This document shows, piece after piece, positions 14,571-24,216 of a DNA stretch of 64,000 nt. The notes below the pieces were generated by a model. That model saw only the letters and a program-made list of their open reading frames with translations. It made no database searches and was not told the DNA's origin. The number at the start of each line of letters is the position of its first letter. Within the stretch, counting starts at the first letter, position 1. Made by a program: the position numbers and the translations under genes. Source of the DNA: CAYMZZ01 sp044463125 (lineage in GTDB: Bacteria > Bacteroidota > Bacteroidia > Chitinophagales > Chitinophagaceae); contig JBIQMS010000012.1 of NCBI GenBank assembly GCA_044463125.1, forward strand, positions 1-64,000, given 5' to 3'.

Positions 14571-16490
14571 ATGAAAATGCGATTGATCGGGCTTTGCCTG
14601 CTGGGTTCCCTGCAGGTACTGGCCCAGGACGAAAACCAACTGCTGGATCCGGTAACAGTTACCGGTTCTATACAACCTTATAACAGTTCACGCACCGGCC
14701 GCAATATCATCAGCTTTCGTGGCGATGCTTTCACACAGTTTCCCATACAGTCAATCGACGAATTACTGCGGTATCTGCCGGGTATGGAAGTGCAAATGCG
14801 GGGCCCCATGGGTTCACAAAGCGATATTGTATTGCGGGGTGGTACTTTTCAGCAGGTATTGGTGCTGCTTGACGGCGTCAGGATCAACGACCCGAATACG
14901 GGGCACTTCAGCAGCTATATACCCATTGTTCCTTCGGAAATTGAAAGGGTGGAGATTTTGAAAGGAGCTTCCAGCGCCATCTATGGATCAGAGGCCGTTG
15001 GTGGTGTTGTGCACATCATCACTAAAACATTCGCGGCACGCAAGCAGCAAAAAGCTTCGGAATGGTCGGCCCAAGTAAAGGGAGGAGAGTATGATCTGCT
15101 CCATGCGCAGGCAGGGGGCTTCTACCAAAATGGACAAACCGCACTTGGTTTGGGCTGGCTAAGCAATAATACAAAAGGTAGACTGCAGCGGGGTACACGT
15201 GGCTATTTGCATAATAATACGGCCACACTTTCCCTCACGCGTTTTGCCGGAGACAAGTGGCAGGTTTCGGTACGTGCCGGCTACGACAACCGGGCCTTTG
15301 CCGCGCAGAACTTCTACACAACATTCCTGAGCGATACGGCCACAGAGCAGGTAGCCACCTGGTGGACGCAGGCCCGTGCTGTTTACCAGCATAATAAGCA
15401 CCGCATCAGTATCGATGCCGGCTACAAGCATGTAACGGATGATTTTATTTTCAATAAATCGGCCATTGCGAATGCGAATAAAAGTAGCATGTTGCAGGCG
15501 ACATTAATGGATGAGTATAGCCTCAGCCCGCGTACCACGCTTATTGCGGGCATGCAGGCGATCAATAAGCAAATCCGTTCCAATGATCGGGGAAATCATG
15601 AAGTGGCCCAGGGTGGTTTGTTCCTCCTTTGGCATCAACAGGTAGGCGACTATTTCAGTTTTCACCCGGCGCTTCGTTTGGAGTACAATGAGCGATCGGG
15701 AGCAGAATGGATTCCGCAAATAAATCTTTCTTATCGCCGCAACAAGTGGCAGCTCAGGGGCAGTGCCGGCAAAACCATTCGCGATGCGGATTTTACCGAA
15801 CGCTTTAATAATTACAATAAACCTGTGGCGGGATCCGGAAGCCGTATGGGCAATCCCGATCTGGCCGCGGAGCGCTCCTTTAGCTATGAGGCCGGTGCCG
15901 ATTTCTTTCAGGGAAAATCGCTTCGGATATCGGCCAGTTTCTTTCAGCGCCTGCATCGCCGCCTGATCGATTATGTTATTACACCCTATGCAGAAATGCC
16001 CCGTCAGGACAACCTGGTACCCGGAGGAACTTACGCACTGGCCCGCAATATTGCGGAGGTAAATACAACGGGTGTGGAATGGGATATTCAATACAATAAG
16101 CAAATCAGCGAAAAGCAAATGCTTTATGCAGGTATGGGTTGGGTGTGGCTGCAAAGCCGCAGCAGCGATGCAAGCCCCAGCTTTTATGTGTCGAGCCATG
16201 CACGTTGGCTGGGCAATTTTTTCGCCGAATACCGCGCAGGCGATTTGCTGATTAGTTTGAACGGAATATATAAATTCCGAAACCCGCAATCGGCGCCGGG
16301 CATTAATGCGGAGCTTACGAAAGAGTATGCTGTTCTCAACATGCGGTTGGGCTATTTTGCCTGGAAGAAAAAACTGCAGCTATTTGTGCAGGCCGATAAC
16401 CTTTTCGACCGGAACTATAGCGATTTGCTGGGCGCAGAAATGCCGGGAAGGTGGTTGATGGCGGGAGCAGTGTTTAGTTTCAAAAAGTAG
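14571..16490 (+). CDS. TonB-dependent outer-membrane receptor
   Basis: A 639-residue outer-membrane transporter: signal peptide (cleavage near LQVLAQ), plug domain (about 25-155, with LLRYLPGMEVQMRG, LLDGVRINDPNTGHF and ERVEILKGASSAIYGSEAVGGVVHI, kept here in short pieces) and a 22-strand-type barrel ending in AGAVFSFKK. Size and plug resemble BtuB/vitamin B12 or siderophore receptors rather than the much longer SusC type. No riboswitch or binding lipoprotein is nearby, so the substrate is undefined. It follows the his operon closely but seems to have its own promoter. Confidence 0.88.
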   Translation: MKMRLIGLCLLGSLQVLAQDENQLLDPVTVTGSIQPYNSSRTGRNIISFRGDAFTQFPIQSIDELLRYLPGMEVQMRGPMGSQSDIVLRGGTFQQVLVLLDGVRINDPNTGHFSSYIPIVPSEIERVEILKGASSAIYGSEAVGGVVHIITKTFAARKQQKASEWSAQVKGGEYDLLHAQAGGFYQNGQTALGLGWLSNNTKGRLQRGTRGYLHNNTATLSLTRFAGDKWQVSVRAGYDNRAFAAQNFYTTFLSDTATEQVATWWTQARAVYQHNKHRISIDAGYKHVTDDFIFNKSAIANANKSSMLQATLMDEYSLSPRTTLIAGMQAINKQIRSNDRGNHEVAQGGLFLLWHQQVGDYFSFHPALRLEYNERSGAEWIPQINLSYRRNKWQLRGSAGKTIRDADFTERFNNYNKPVAGSGSRMGNPDLAAERSFSYEAGADFFQGKSLRISASFFQRLHRRLIDYVITPYAEMPRQDNLVPGGTYALARNIAEVNTTGVEWDIQYNKQISEKQMLYAGMGWVWLQSRSSDASPSFYVSSHARWLGNFFAEYRAGDLLISLNGIYKFRNPQSAPGINAELTKEYAVLNMRLGYFAWKKKLQLFVQADNLFDRNYSDLLGAEMPGRWLMAGAVFSFKK

Positions 16491-16644
16491 CAGGAAATCG
16501 CCAATGGAACCGCGGCTAAGTATATCTACTTATTTTACAGGCTCTTGTGTATATGTTTACTTTTTTATTTAGTTTAAAATAAGTTTTTTTGCGTAATTTA
16601 TATGCTATAAAACCTTAGCATAAAAGTAAAAGCCCCATATCCAG

Positions 16645-17280
16645 ATGGAAAAAATTACAATCCTGTTGGTAGATGACCACAAGCTGATCCGTGATTCCTG
16701 GTCATTTATCCTGAATAGCGATCCGCGCTTCTTAGTTATTGGTGAAACCAGTTCAGGCGAAGAAGCCATCGAAATTGCGCGAGAGAAAAGGCCGAATATT
16801 ATCCTGATGGATGTGAATATGTCGCCCGTGAATGGATTCGATGCTACCAAACAAATCCATAAAATTTCTCCAGAATCCCGCATTATTGCCGTCTCCATGC
16901 ATACCATGCCTGCCTATGCCAAACGCATGTTGCAGTTGGGTGCCATGGGTTATGTAACCAAGAACTCTTCCAAGGAAGAAATGATTGCTGCCATCATTGA
17001 AGTGCGTAATGGGAAGAAATATATCTGTGAAGAAGTGAAAAATATCCTTGCACAACAGGAACTTGATGAAGCTGGCGAGGAAGGTGATCTGAATAATCTC
17101 TCCCGACGCGAGTTGGACATCATTAAATTGATTAAGGAAGGCCTATCATCCAAGGAAATTGCGCAACAGCTCGATATTTCCCTGAAAACGGTGGAAGTGC
17201 ACCGCTATAATGTTCTCAAAAAGTTAAAATTGAAAAACACGGCGGCACTGGTCAATTTTATCAATGCCAAAGGCCTGTAA
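16645..17280 (+). CDS. NarL/LuxR-type response regulator
   Basis: A 211-residue two-domain regulator. The receiver (about 4-120) has the acidic pair in LLVDDHKLIRD, phospho-acceptor Asp in IILMDVNMSP, the Ser/Thr position in IIAVSMHT and Lys in YVTKNSS. The C-terminal LuxR-type helix-turn-helix (about 148-211) reads LSRRELDIIKLIKEG, KEIAQQLDISLKTVEVHR. It probably binds DNA as a phosphorylated dimer. No kinase is adjacent; the 7TMR-DISM kinase of the HisKA_3 class at 44.8-46.7 kb is the type that pairs with such regulators, but a link is unproven. The AT-rich 154 bp upstream hold no clear promoter box. Confidence 0.92.
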   Translation: MEKITILLVDDHKLIRDSWSFILNSDPRFLVIGETSSGEEAIEIAREKRPNIILMDVNMSPVNGFDATKQIHKISPESRIIAVSMHTMPAYAKRMLQLGAMGYVTKNSSKEEMIAAIIEVRNGKKYICEEVKNILAQQELDEAGEEGDLNNLSRRELDIIKLIKEGLSSKEIAQQLDISLKTVEVHRYNVLKKLKLKNTAALVNFINAKGL

Positions 17281-17319
17281 ACCCGACGGCATTGACCGCC
17301 GCACCTGTTCATTCATGAC

Positions 17320-17445
17320 TTAACCTCTGAAGCGATAATTGCCCTGGGGATTGTTGGGACAGCCGCTTTTGCGCGAGCTGGAGCAGGAGGTGAAGAGGAT
17401 TGCCAGAATAGAGACAGCCAGGGCTGCCCATGCGAATTTTTTCAT
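17320..17445 (-). CDS. Small lipoprotein, 41 residues
   Basis: Starting at the ATG at 17445, the frame encodes a Lys-rich start, a hydrophobic stretch (WAALAVSILAILF) and a lipobox TSCSSSRKSG, leaving a mature peptide of only about 20 residues (ending GNYRFRG). Many Bacteroidota carry such tiny SSSRK lipoproteins; no function is known to me. The frame is open further upstream to 17571, but that extension lacks signal features and overlaps the start region of the exonuclease gene. Confidence 0.6.
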   Translation of the reverse strand: MKKFAWAALAVSILAILFTSCSSSRKSGCPNNPQGNYRFRG

Positions 17446-17595
17446 GCTGATGCGTATTTTTTCTATACAACGCAAATATCGTACAAATATTTTCAATGCG
17501 TTACTTTCAGCGCAATTGAGTTGAGCCCAAATCCATTTTCCCTTACTGAAAAAGGCTACCTTTACCCCCATTTTATAAGTGAAACTACTGTTCTG

Positions 17596-18363
17596 ATGCT
17601 GAAGCTAACAAAACCACTTGCCATTATCGATTTGGAAACCACGGGTATCAATCTGGGCACTGACCGTATCGTAGAGATAGCCATCGTGAAAATACTGACT
17701 GATGGAACCCGGTCCGTGAAGCGTAAACTGCTCAACCCCGAAATGCCCATTCCCAAAGCTTCCAGCGATATTCATGGTATTACCGATGAAATGGTAAAGG
17801 ATGCCCCCACATTCCGGCAGGTGGCGAATGAATTGAAACAGACTCTGGATGGTTGTGATATTGCCGGCTACAATAGCAACCGCTTCGATATTCCCCTGCT
17901 GGTAGAAGAATTTCTGCGGGTGGAAGTTGATTTTGACATGAAGGGGCGCAAGTTGGTGGACGTGCAAAAGATATTTCATCAAATGGAGCAACGCACGCTG
18001 AGCGCAGCTTATAAATTCTATTGCCAGAAAAACCTGGATGGCGCACATAGTGCAGAGGCGGATGCTCAGGCTACTTATGAGATTCTGCTTGCTCAAACGG
18101 AGCGTTATCCGGTACTCGGCAATTCCGTGGATTCTATCCTGAAAGCCATCGGCGATGAGGCCATTGTGGATTTCGCCCGCCGCTTTGTGATGGACAATGG
18201 TGTGGAAGTATTCAATTTCGGCAAGTTTAAGGGTCGCCCGGTTTCTGAAGTGCTAAAAGCTGAGCCTCAGTATTATGATTGGATGATGAAGGGCGATTTC
18301 CCCCAACATACCAAACAAAAGCTGACTGAAATTTACACCCGCACCATGCTCAAAAAAGCATGA
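17596..18363 (+). CDS. DnaQ-like 3'-5' exonuclease with C-terminal DUF3820
   Basis: A 255-residue protein. The DEDD exonuclease core (about 5-170) shows motif ExoI in IIDLETTGIN, ExoII in YNSNRFDIPLL and ExoIII in HSAEADAQATYEIL (His and Asp, the DEDDh type). A C-terminal module (FNFGKFKGRPVSEV...YDWMMKGDFP) matches DUF3820. It resembles the epsilon proofreading subunit family, but acts as a stand-alone exonuclease in many Bacteroidota. The frame opens at 17521; the ATG at 17596, just before the first strand, is the better start. Confidence 0.85.
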   Translation: MLKLTKPLAIIDLETTGINLGTDRIVEIAIVKILTDGTRSVKRKLLNPEMPIPKASSDIHGITDEMVKDAPTFRQVANELKQTLDGCDIAGYNSNRFDIPLLVEEFLRVEVDFDMKGRKLVDVQKIFHQMEQRTLSAAYKFYCQKNLDGAHSAEADAQATYEILLAQTERYPVLGNSVDSILKAIGDEAIVDFARRFVMDNGVEVFNFGKFKGRPVSEVLKAEPQYYDWMMKGDFPQHTKQKLTEIYTRTMLKKA

Positions 18364-18449
18364 GCAGGATGTGCATGGCCTGTGCAGAATTTTAACAGCT
18401 TAACTCTTACGATTTGTTGTAAATTCGTCTCTTGCCGATCTACATTCCA

Positions 18450-19247
18450 GTGGAAAAACTAGTCATCATACCAACCTATAACGAAAGGGAGAATATCAGC
18501 AATATCCTGCATGCCATATTCAACCTGCGCGAAGGTTTTCATGTATTGGTGATCGATGATGGCTCTCCCGATGGCACGGCAGGTATTGTGAAAGAATTGC
18601 AGGCCAAATTCCCCGGACAGCTTTTCCTGGAAGAACGGTCCGGAAAGCAGGGATTGGGTACCGCTTATATCCTGGGTTTCAAATGGGCGCTCGCCAACAA
18701 TTATCAGTTCATTTTTGAGATGGATGCCGACTTTTCGCATAACCCGTCGGACCTGATCCGTCTCTATCATGCCTGCAAATACGAAGGCGCCGATCTGGCC
18801 ATCGGTTCGCGCTATGTGAAGGGTGGGGGCGTGGTAAACTGGCCGGGCAACCGGATCGCCCTTTCCAAAGGCGCTTCACTTTATACCCGAATGATTACCT
18901 GGATGCCGGTAAAAGACCCGACCGCCGGATTTGTTTGCTACCGCAAACGGGTGCTGGAAACGATGAACCTGGAGGAAATCCGTTTCACGGGTTATGCATT
19001 CCAGATAGAGATGAAATTTGCCAGTTGGAAACTGGGTTTTCGCATCAAGGAAGTACCCATCATTTTCCAGGACCGCACATTCGGTCAATCCAAGATGAAC
19101 AAGGGTATCGTGAAGGAAGGAATCCTGGGCGTGCTCAAACTTCGCTGGCACAGCCTCTTCACTAATTACCGGCGCCGCGTAAAGAAACAGGGCAATACTT
19201 CGCTTCCGCACCGGCACCCCTCGGAAATTATGGCCGAATCCAAATAA
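18450..19247 (+). CDS. GT2 polyprenol-phosphate mannosyltransferase-like enzyme
   Basis: A family 2 glycosyltransferase of the DPM1 type, about 265 residues. It shows VIIPTYNERENI at the start, VIDDGSPDGTAG, the DxD-like metal site in FEMDADFSHNP, the GSRYVKGG segment, and FQDRTFGQSKM near the C-terminus. It would transfer a sugar from a nucleotide sugar to polyprenyl phosphate at the inner face of the membrane; it lacks the C-terminal membrane segments of some relatives. Start choice is uncertain: GTG at 18450 gives the family-like beginning, TTG at 18432 adds six residues. It is followed after 65 bp by a transporter gene. Confidence 0.88.
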   Translation: MEKLVIIPTYNERENISNILHAIFNLREGFHVLVIDDGSPDGTAGIVKELQAKFPGQLFLEERSGKQGLGTAYILGFKWALANNYQFIFEMDADFSHNPSDLIRLYHACKYEGADLAIGSRYVKGGGVVNWPGNRIALSKGASLYTRMITWMPVKDPTAGFVCYRKRVLETMNLEEIRFTGYAFQIEMKFASWKLGFRIKEVPIIFQDRTFGQSKMNKGIVKEGILGVLKLRWHSLFTNYRRRVKKQGNTSLPHRHPSEIMAESK

Positions 19248-19312
19248 GCGCCTGCTTTTCCCTTTATCGATTTTGCTTTTTTCACCCAAGTTGAAATAAC
19301 TTAGGCCCCTGC

Positions 19313-20197
19313 ATGCGTAGGGCCTTCATTCAATTGCATATCGCCGTTTTCCTGGCCGGATTTACCGGCATCCTCGGAAGATTGATCCTCCTTAATGAGG
19401 CCTGGATCGTTTGGTACCGGATGGCCATTACCGCCATCAGCATGTGGCTGCTGTTTGGGTTAACGAAGAAGTTGCAGGCTATTGCCGCCCGCGACATTGT
19501 AAAAATTACCGGAGTAGGACTGGTAGCAGCCCTGCATTGGTTGACATTTTATGGATCCATCAAATTTGCCAACGTATCGGTGGCCCTGGTATGCTTTTCA
19601 TCCATCGGCTTTTTCACGGCTTTACTGGAACCATTTTTTGAGCGGGTGCGGATCAACCGGGTAGAAGTTTTGCTGGGCCTGATCATCATTGGCGCCATCG
19701 CCCTCATTTTTCATTTTGATACCGATTATCAAACAGGGATTATTATTGGCATAATTTCCGCTTTTTTAGGCGCTTTGTTTCCTATCTTCAACCGCCAGCT
19801 TTTGCGCAGGATCAATGTGGAAACATTACTGGCCTGGCAACAAACGGGTGGCTGGATTTGCCTTTCATTGATCATGCCCATCTACTTTTTGTGGGTACCC
19901 GCAAGCAGCCCCTGGCCTTCCATAAGCGATTGGGGATGGTTGCTGGCACTGTCATGGGGCTGTTCTGTATTTGCGTTTCAATTGTCGGCCCAGGCACTGA
20001 AGAAATTGTCGGCCTTCACCGTAAACCTTACCTATAACCTGGAACCTATTTATGGTATCCTGCTGGCTTTTGTGGTATATGAAGAAAATAAGTACCTGAG
20101 CCGCTGGTTCTACCTGGGTTTTATCATCATATTGCTCGTATTATTCGCGCACTGGTTTATGTTGAGAAGAATACATACCCGTGTGCAACTTAAATAA
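19313..20197 (+). CDS. EamA-family (DMT) transporter
   Basis: A 294-residue membrane protein with about ten hydrophobic helices arranged as two EamA repeats (about 5-135 and 145-285), the normal drug/metabolite transporter size. Landmarks are LHWLTFYGSIKFANVSVALV in the first repeat (helix 3-4 region) and LSAFTVNLTYNLEPIYG in the second, near the conserved proline-containing helix. Substrates of this family range from amino acids to nucleotide sugars and cannot be told here. It lies in line with the glycosyltransferase upstream and the peptidase downstream (42 bp). Confidence 0.88.
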   Translation: MRRAFIQLHIAVFLAGFTGILGRLILLNEAWIVWYRMAITAISMWLLFGLTKKLQAIAARDIVKITGVGLVAALHWLTFYGSIKFANVSVALVCFSSIGFFTALLEPFFERVRINRVEVLLGLIIIGAIALIFHFDTDYQTGIIIGIISAFLGALFPIFNRQLLRRINVETLLAWQQTGGWICLSLIMPIYFLWVPASSPWPSISDWGWLLALSWGCSVFAFQLSAQALKKLSAFTVNLTYNLEPIYGILLAFVVYEENKYLSRWFYLGFIIILLVLFAHWFMLRRIHTRVQLK

Positions 20198-20239
20198 AAC
20201 GATAAATCAACGACAGCATTCCAAACACAATCACTGCTC

Positions 20240-23215
20240 ATGAGAAAAGCCATCTTAGTCCTGCTCATGCTTTGGAGCCTTAGCAGCCTCCAGGCACAAA
20301 AGAAACCACTGGATCATTCCGTTTACGATTCGTGGGAGTCAATCGGTGAAAGAACCATTAGCCCCGATGGCAGATGGATCGCTTTTTCCGTAAACGTTCA
20401 GGAAGGCGACAACCGTCTTATTGTTCGTTCGGCTGATTCCAGCTACTATAAAGAAATTCCCCGCGGCTACTCGGCCAGCATTACCGCCGATAACCAGTTC
20501 CTGATTTGCCGCATTCGCGCGCCTTATGCGGATACCAGGGAAGCCCGCATCAAAAAGAAAAGACCTGATGATATGCCCAAAGACTCTTTGGCCATCCTCT
20601 GGTTAGGTAAAGACAGTGTCTGGAAAAAAGAGCGGGTACAAAGCTATCGCACACCCGATGACAGCTTTGGCTGGCTGGCTTACCAGCTCGAAAAGCCCCT
20701 GCCCAAACCTCCGGCCCGGCCGGCCAGGACAGCAGATCCCAAAAAAGTAACCGATAGCCTGCAAAAAGTAATTGATTCGCTCACCCAGGTGATACAAACT
20801 GCACAGCCACGTAAAAAGAAGCGTGGTTCGGATGAAGGCATGGATTTTTATGATGCCGACGACGCGGATGGCGACGAGGAGAATGGCCGGGGTGGCGATG
20901 CAGGATCCGAACTGGTCCTGCAAAAGCTGGGTAATGGACAGCAGTTCAGTTTTGAAAGGGTATTGAGCTATCAGTTTGATAAAAAAGGCACCAAACTCCT
21001 GATACAGCAGGCACGTAAAGGACGCGATTCCACCAGCCTGCCGCTGGTAATGATTTTCGATCTTCGGAAATTATATGCAGATACCATCGCAAGGGGCGGA
21101 AACGATTTCAAGCAATTCGCTTTTTCAGAAGACGGAACCCAGCTCGCTTTTGTGGCCGAGCGCGATGCCAAACCCAAAGATTTGCAGAAGTTCTACAAGC
21201 TTTGGTACTATAAAGAAGGAACGGATTCCGCCAGCCTGCTGGTGGATAAAACAAGCGAGGGCATGCAAATTGGCATGACGGTTAGTGAGAATGGCAACGT
21301 TTACTTCAGCAAGTCGGGAAGTCGCCTGTTCCTGGGAACGGCCCCCATTGAGCCACCTAAAGATACCAGCCTGGTGGAAATGGACCTGGTGAAGCTGGAT
21401 ATCTGGCATTATAATGATGACTACCTGCAAAGCCAGCAACTGGCGAGACTGCAGCGCGACCTGCGCCAGAGCTTCCTGGCCATGGTGGACCTTGGCCAGA
21501 AACGCTTCCTGCAACTGGAAACCAAAGAAATTCCGGGCGTATATCCCACTAATGAAGGTGATGGTGATGTTGCCTACGCCATTACCGACTTTGGCAAGCG
21601 GGTAGAAGCACAATGGACGGCCAATACCAAAAAAGATGTGTACAGTATTGACCTTAAAACCGGTAAGCGTACGCAAATTAAGAAGGACCTGTATGGCATC
21701 GCCAGCCCGGGTTGGATATCTCCTTCGGGTCAGTTTTTAGCCTGGTATGAATATGCCAGCAAGGAATATTTTATTTGGGATGGCAATGACGTTAAAAACA
21801 TCAGCGCACGCATTCCCACTTCACTTCACAACGAAGAGCATGATTCTCCATCAGAGCCCAATCCCTACGGTATCATGGGCTGGCATGAGTCGGAAGATGC
21901 CATGTATATCTATGATCGCTTTGATATCTGGAAAGTGGATCCAAGTGGTCAGTTTGCTCCCCGCAATATGACGGAGATCGGACGGAAATCGAAGCTCAGC
22001 TTCCGCTACCAGCGCGTGGATTCGGAAGAGCGTGGGCTGAAGGCTGGACAATTGATCCACTTCCGTCGTTTCGATGAGAAGACCAAGGAAATGGCATACC
22101 TGTATGGCAACCTCGACACCACCTGGTCCCTGCGTCAGTTGGTAAGCGGGCCATACAGTATCGAGGCTTTGCAATTGGCGAAGAAGGCGCCGGTGTATCT
22201 CTATACGAAGGAAACCTTTGAAATGCCCACCGATCTATATGTACGCAGGTTGGTGAATGGCGATGAACGTCGTATTCATCAGGGCTATGGCGATCAGGGC
22301 CTGGAACGTCGTATTTCCTATACCAATCCGCAGCAGAAGGAGTATAACTGGGGTACGGCGGAATTGGTGAAGTGGACAACTTTTTCCGGGAAGCAATCGG
22401 AGGGTATATTGTACAAGCCAGAGGATTTTGATCCCAATAAGAAATATCCCATGATCGCTTATTTCTATGAGCGGTTGTCGGACGGGCTTTACTCTTATCA
22501 GGCGCCATCGCCCACGCCGAGTCGTTTGAATATTTCCTTCTTTGTAAGCCGTGGCTACCTGGTTTTTGCACCGGATATCCGCTACACCATCGGTCATCCG
22601 GCTAAAAGTGCTTACGACTATATTGTGAGTGGAACACGCGCACTTGCCAAAAACAAATGGGTGGATTCTAAAAATATCGGTATCCAGGGACAAAGTTGGG
22701 GTGGCATACAGGTGGCGCAATTGATTACCATGACCAATGAGTATGCGGCAGCCTGGTCGGGTGCGCCAGTGGCGAATATGACCAGCGCTTATGGTGGTAT
22801 CCGTTGGGAAAGCGGTGCCAACCGTCAGTTTCAGTATGAAAAAACACAAAGCCGTATAGGCGCCACGCTCTGGGAAAAGCCCGAGCTTTATATTGAAAGC
22901 TCACCCCTGTTTCATCTGCCAAAAGCGAAAACGCCAATGGTGATCATGGCCAATGATGCCGATGGGGCAGTACCCTGGTACCAGGGCATTGAATTGTTCA
23001 CCGGCATGCGCCGACTGGGCAAGAAAGTGTGGATGCTCAACTATAATGGTGAAGCGCATAACCTGGTACAGCGCAAAAACCGGAAAGATATCCAGATCCG
23101 CCAACAACAATTCTTTGACTGGCTGCTAAAAGGCGCCAAACCCGCCAAATGGATAACCGAAGGCGTACCTGCCGTGCAGAAAGGAAAGGATTGGGGATTG
23201 GAAATTGTAGAATAA
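20240..23215 (+). CDS. Secreted S9-family prolyl oligopeptidase-like peptidase
   Basis: A 991-residue exported serine peptidase: signal peptide (cleavage after SSLQAQ), a long beta-propeller-like region (about 30-690) interrupted by a Lys/Asp-rich low-complexity insert near 185-225, and a C-terminal alpha/beta hydrolase (about 720-970). The triad is readable: Ser in GQSWGGIQ (near 818), Asp in ANDADGAVPW (near 905) and His in NGEAHNLVQ (near 938). It probably trims peptides in the periplasm. It is longer than typical S9 enzymes because of the insert and propeller. A repeat array begins a few bases after its stop. Confidence 0.88.
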   Translation: MRKAILVLLMLWSLSSLQAQKKPLDHSVYDSWESIGERTISPDGRWIAFSVNVQEGDNRLIVRSADSSYYKEIPRGYSASITADNQFLICRIRAPYADTREARIKKKRPDDMPKDSLAILWLGKDSVWKKERVQSYRTPDDSFGWLAYQLEKPLPKPPARPARTADPKKVTDSLQKVIDSLTQVIQTAQPRKKKRGSDEGMDFYDADDADGDEENGRGGDAGSELVLQKLGNGQQFSFERVLSYQFDKKGTKLLIQQARKGRDSTSLPLVMIFDLRKLYADTIARGGNDFKQFAFSEDGTQLAFVAERDAKPKDLQKFYKLWYYKEGTDSASLLVDKTSEGMQIGMTVSENGNVYFSKSGSRLFLGTAPIEPPKDTSLVEMDLVKLDIWHYNDDYLQSQQLARLQRDLRQSFLAMVDLGQKRFLQLETKEIPGVYPTNEGDGDVAYAITDFGKRVEAQWTANTKKDVYSIDLKTGKRTQIKKDLYGIASPGWISPSGQFLAWYEYASKEYFIWDGNDVKNISARIPTSLHNEEHDSPSEPNPYGIMGWHESEDAMYIYDRFDIWKVDPSGQFAPRNMTEIGRKSKLSFRYQRVDSEERGLKAGQLIHFRRFDEKTKEMAYLYGNLDTTWSLRQLVSGPYSIEALQLAKKAPVYLYTKETFEMPTDLYVRRLVNGDERRIHQGYGDQGLERRISYTNPQQKEYNWGTAELVKWTTFSGKQSEGILYKPEDFDPNKKYPMIAYFYERLSDGLYSYQAPSPTPSRLNISFFVSRGYLVFAPDIRYTIGHPAKSAYDYIVSGTRALAKNKWVDSKNIGIQGQSWGGIQVAQLITMTNEYAAAWSGAPVANMTSAYGGIRWESGANRQFQYEKTQSRIGATLWEKPELYIESSPLFHLPKAKTPMVIMANDADGAVPWYQGIELFTGMRRLGKKVWMLNYNGEAHNLVQRKNRKDIQIRQQQFFDWLLKGAKPAKWITEGVPAVQKGKDWGLEIVE

Positions 23216-23221
23216 CAGGAA

Positions 23222-23362
23222 GTTTAGGGTTTAAAGTTTAGGGTTTAAGGTTTAAGGTTTAAGGTTGGAAGCATATTATCTGCAATCCCTACCTTAAACC
23301 TTAAACCCTAAACTCTAAACTCCACGTATAACGTATTACGTATAACGTACAACGTACAACGT
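23222..23362. repeat. Nested repeat array between convergent genes
   Basis: The left arm (23222-23266) is TTTAGGG/TTTAAGG tandem units. After a 24-base loop the right arm (23291-23320) is their complement, followed by an ACGTATAACGTATTACGT module (23324-23362) that ends 2 bp before the stop of the minus-strand gene. Only the right side carries the ACGT module. It fills the whole gap between two convergent genes, and no ordinary terminator is present. Confidence 0.85.
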
Positions 23363-23364
23363 TC

Positions 23365-24084
23365 TCACGCCGCTTGCTCACTAATAAACCTCACCAGCCT
23401 CCGCTTCGCTACAGGCAACAGCGTTTCATCGATGGGGAATTGCAGGTTGGTTTCCACCGCATATACGGCGGGATTGGGTAAATCGCTTCTATGGCGAATC
23501 AGTTCCGATTTCAGGGATTCGTAGGTATGTGATATACCAAAGCGGCGCTCGTCGAGAAATGCCGTTTTAATACTCCGGTATTTTTCATCATGCTTTTCAA
23601 AAATGGAGAGGCGATAATGGTACACCTGCATTTGCCTGTTGTGGCCGCTACGCAGGAAGAAATAGCCCTCCATGGTGTCGAGTGGAACAAGTCCGATAGG
23701 AATAATCTGCAAAGTATCTTCAACAAACTCATAAATGCTGGCTCCGGTTTGTAAAGTGCCTTTGAGGGTGTCGGTGGCATAGTGAATAATCTCCTCCAGT
23801 TCCTGCATGAGTTCGGTATCCTCAATCATTTGCTCATAAAGCAATTGCAACTTCTCCATTTGTATGCCTGTAAGCTTCTTGGGGAAATGTTCCTGCAGGA
23901 ATTTTTTATTCTCCCGGAAGGCCACCAGGTTATTGTAATGAAACACTACATCCGCCAGTTGCGGGTAAAGTTTGTTCTCGTTGAAAAATTTGCCCACTTC
24001 CTGCAGGTAGGCGAGCAGGGTGTACTTTTTAAGCTCGAAGTCGATATAGCCTTCGGCAAACCAGGTTTCGGATAATTTTTTCAT
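23365..24084 (-). CDS. Conserved-looking protein of unknown function
   Basis: A 239-residue, largely alpha-helical soluble protein with no signal peptide or membrane segment. It is rich in charged residues in its first half (KKLSETWFAEGYIDFELKKY, FLQEHFPKKLTGIQMEKLQ), then has a stretch with beta character (IPIGLVPLDTMEGYFFLRSG) and RHRSDLPNPAVYAVE. Clean coding over its full length and normal composition argue it is real. I do not recognise the family. It stands alone between a repeat array and a divergent phosphatase gene. Confidence 0.75.
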   Translation of the reverse strand: MKKLSETWFAEGYIDFELKKYTLLAYLQEVGKFFNENKLYPQLADVVFHYNNLVAFRENKKFLQEHFPKKLTGIQMEKLQLLYEQMIEDTELMQELEEIIHYATDTLKGTLQTGASIYEFVEDTLQIIPIGLVPLDTMEGYFFLRSGHNRQMQVYHYRLSIFEKHDEKYRSIKTAFLDERRFGISHTYESLKSELIRHRSDLPNPAVYAVETNLQFPIDETLLPVAKRRLVRFISEQAA

Positions 24085-24188
24085 GCCTTAATTCATTTAG
24101 TTTGATAAGGACGAATGGCTTTTTGGCCGAGAGCCGTTGAAAGCCATTTCTAATTTATTAAAAAGACTGAATAAATCCAAGCAGGGTT

Positions 24189-24196
24189 TATATTTG
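24189..24196 (+). promoter_or_regulatory. -7 promoter box for the histidine phosphatase gene
   Basis: TATATTTG is an exact TAnnTTTG match 20 bp before the ATG at 24217. Confidence 0.55.
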
Positions 24197-24216
24197 GGTT
24201 GTTAAAAATGTAGCTT

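Noticed and set aside
23222..23320. TTTAGGG units as telomere-like sequence
   Set aside because: The match to plant-type telomere units is coincidental: the arrays are short, internal, inverted and intergenic in a bacterial chromosome.
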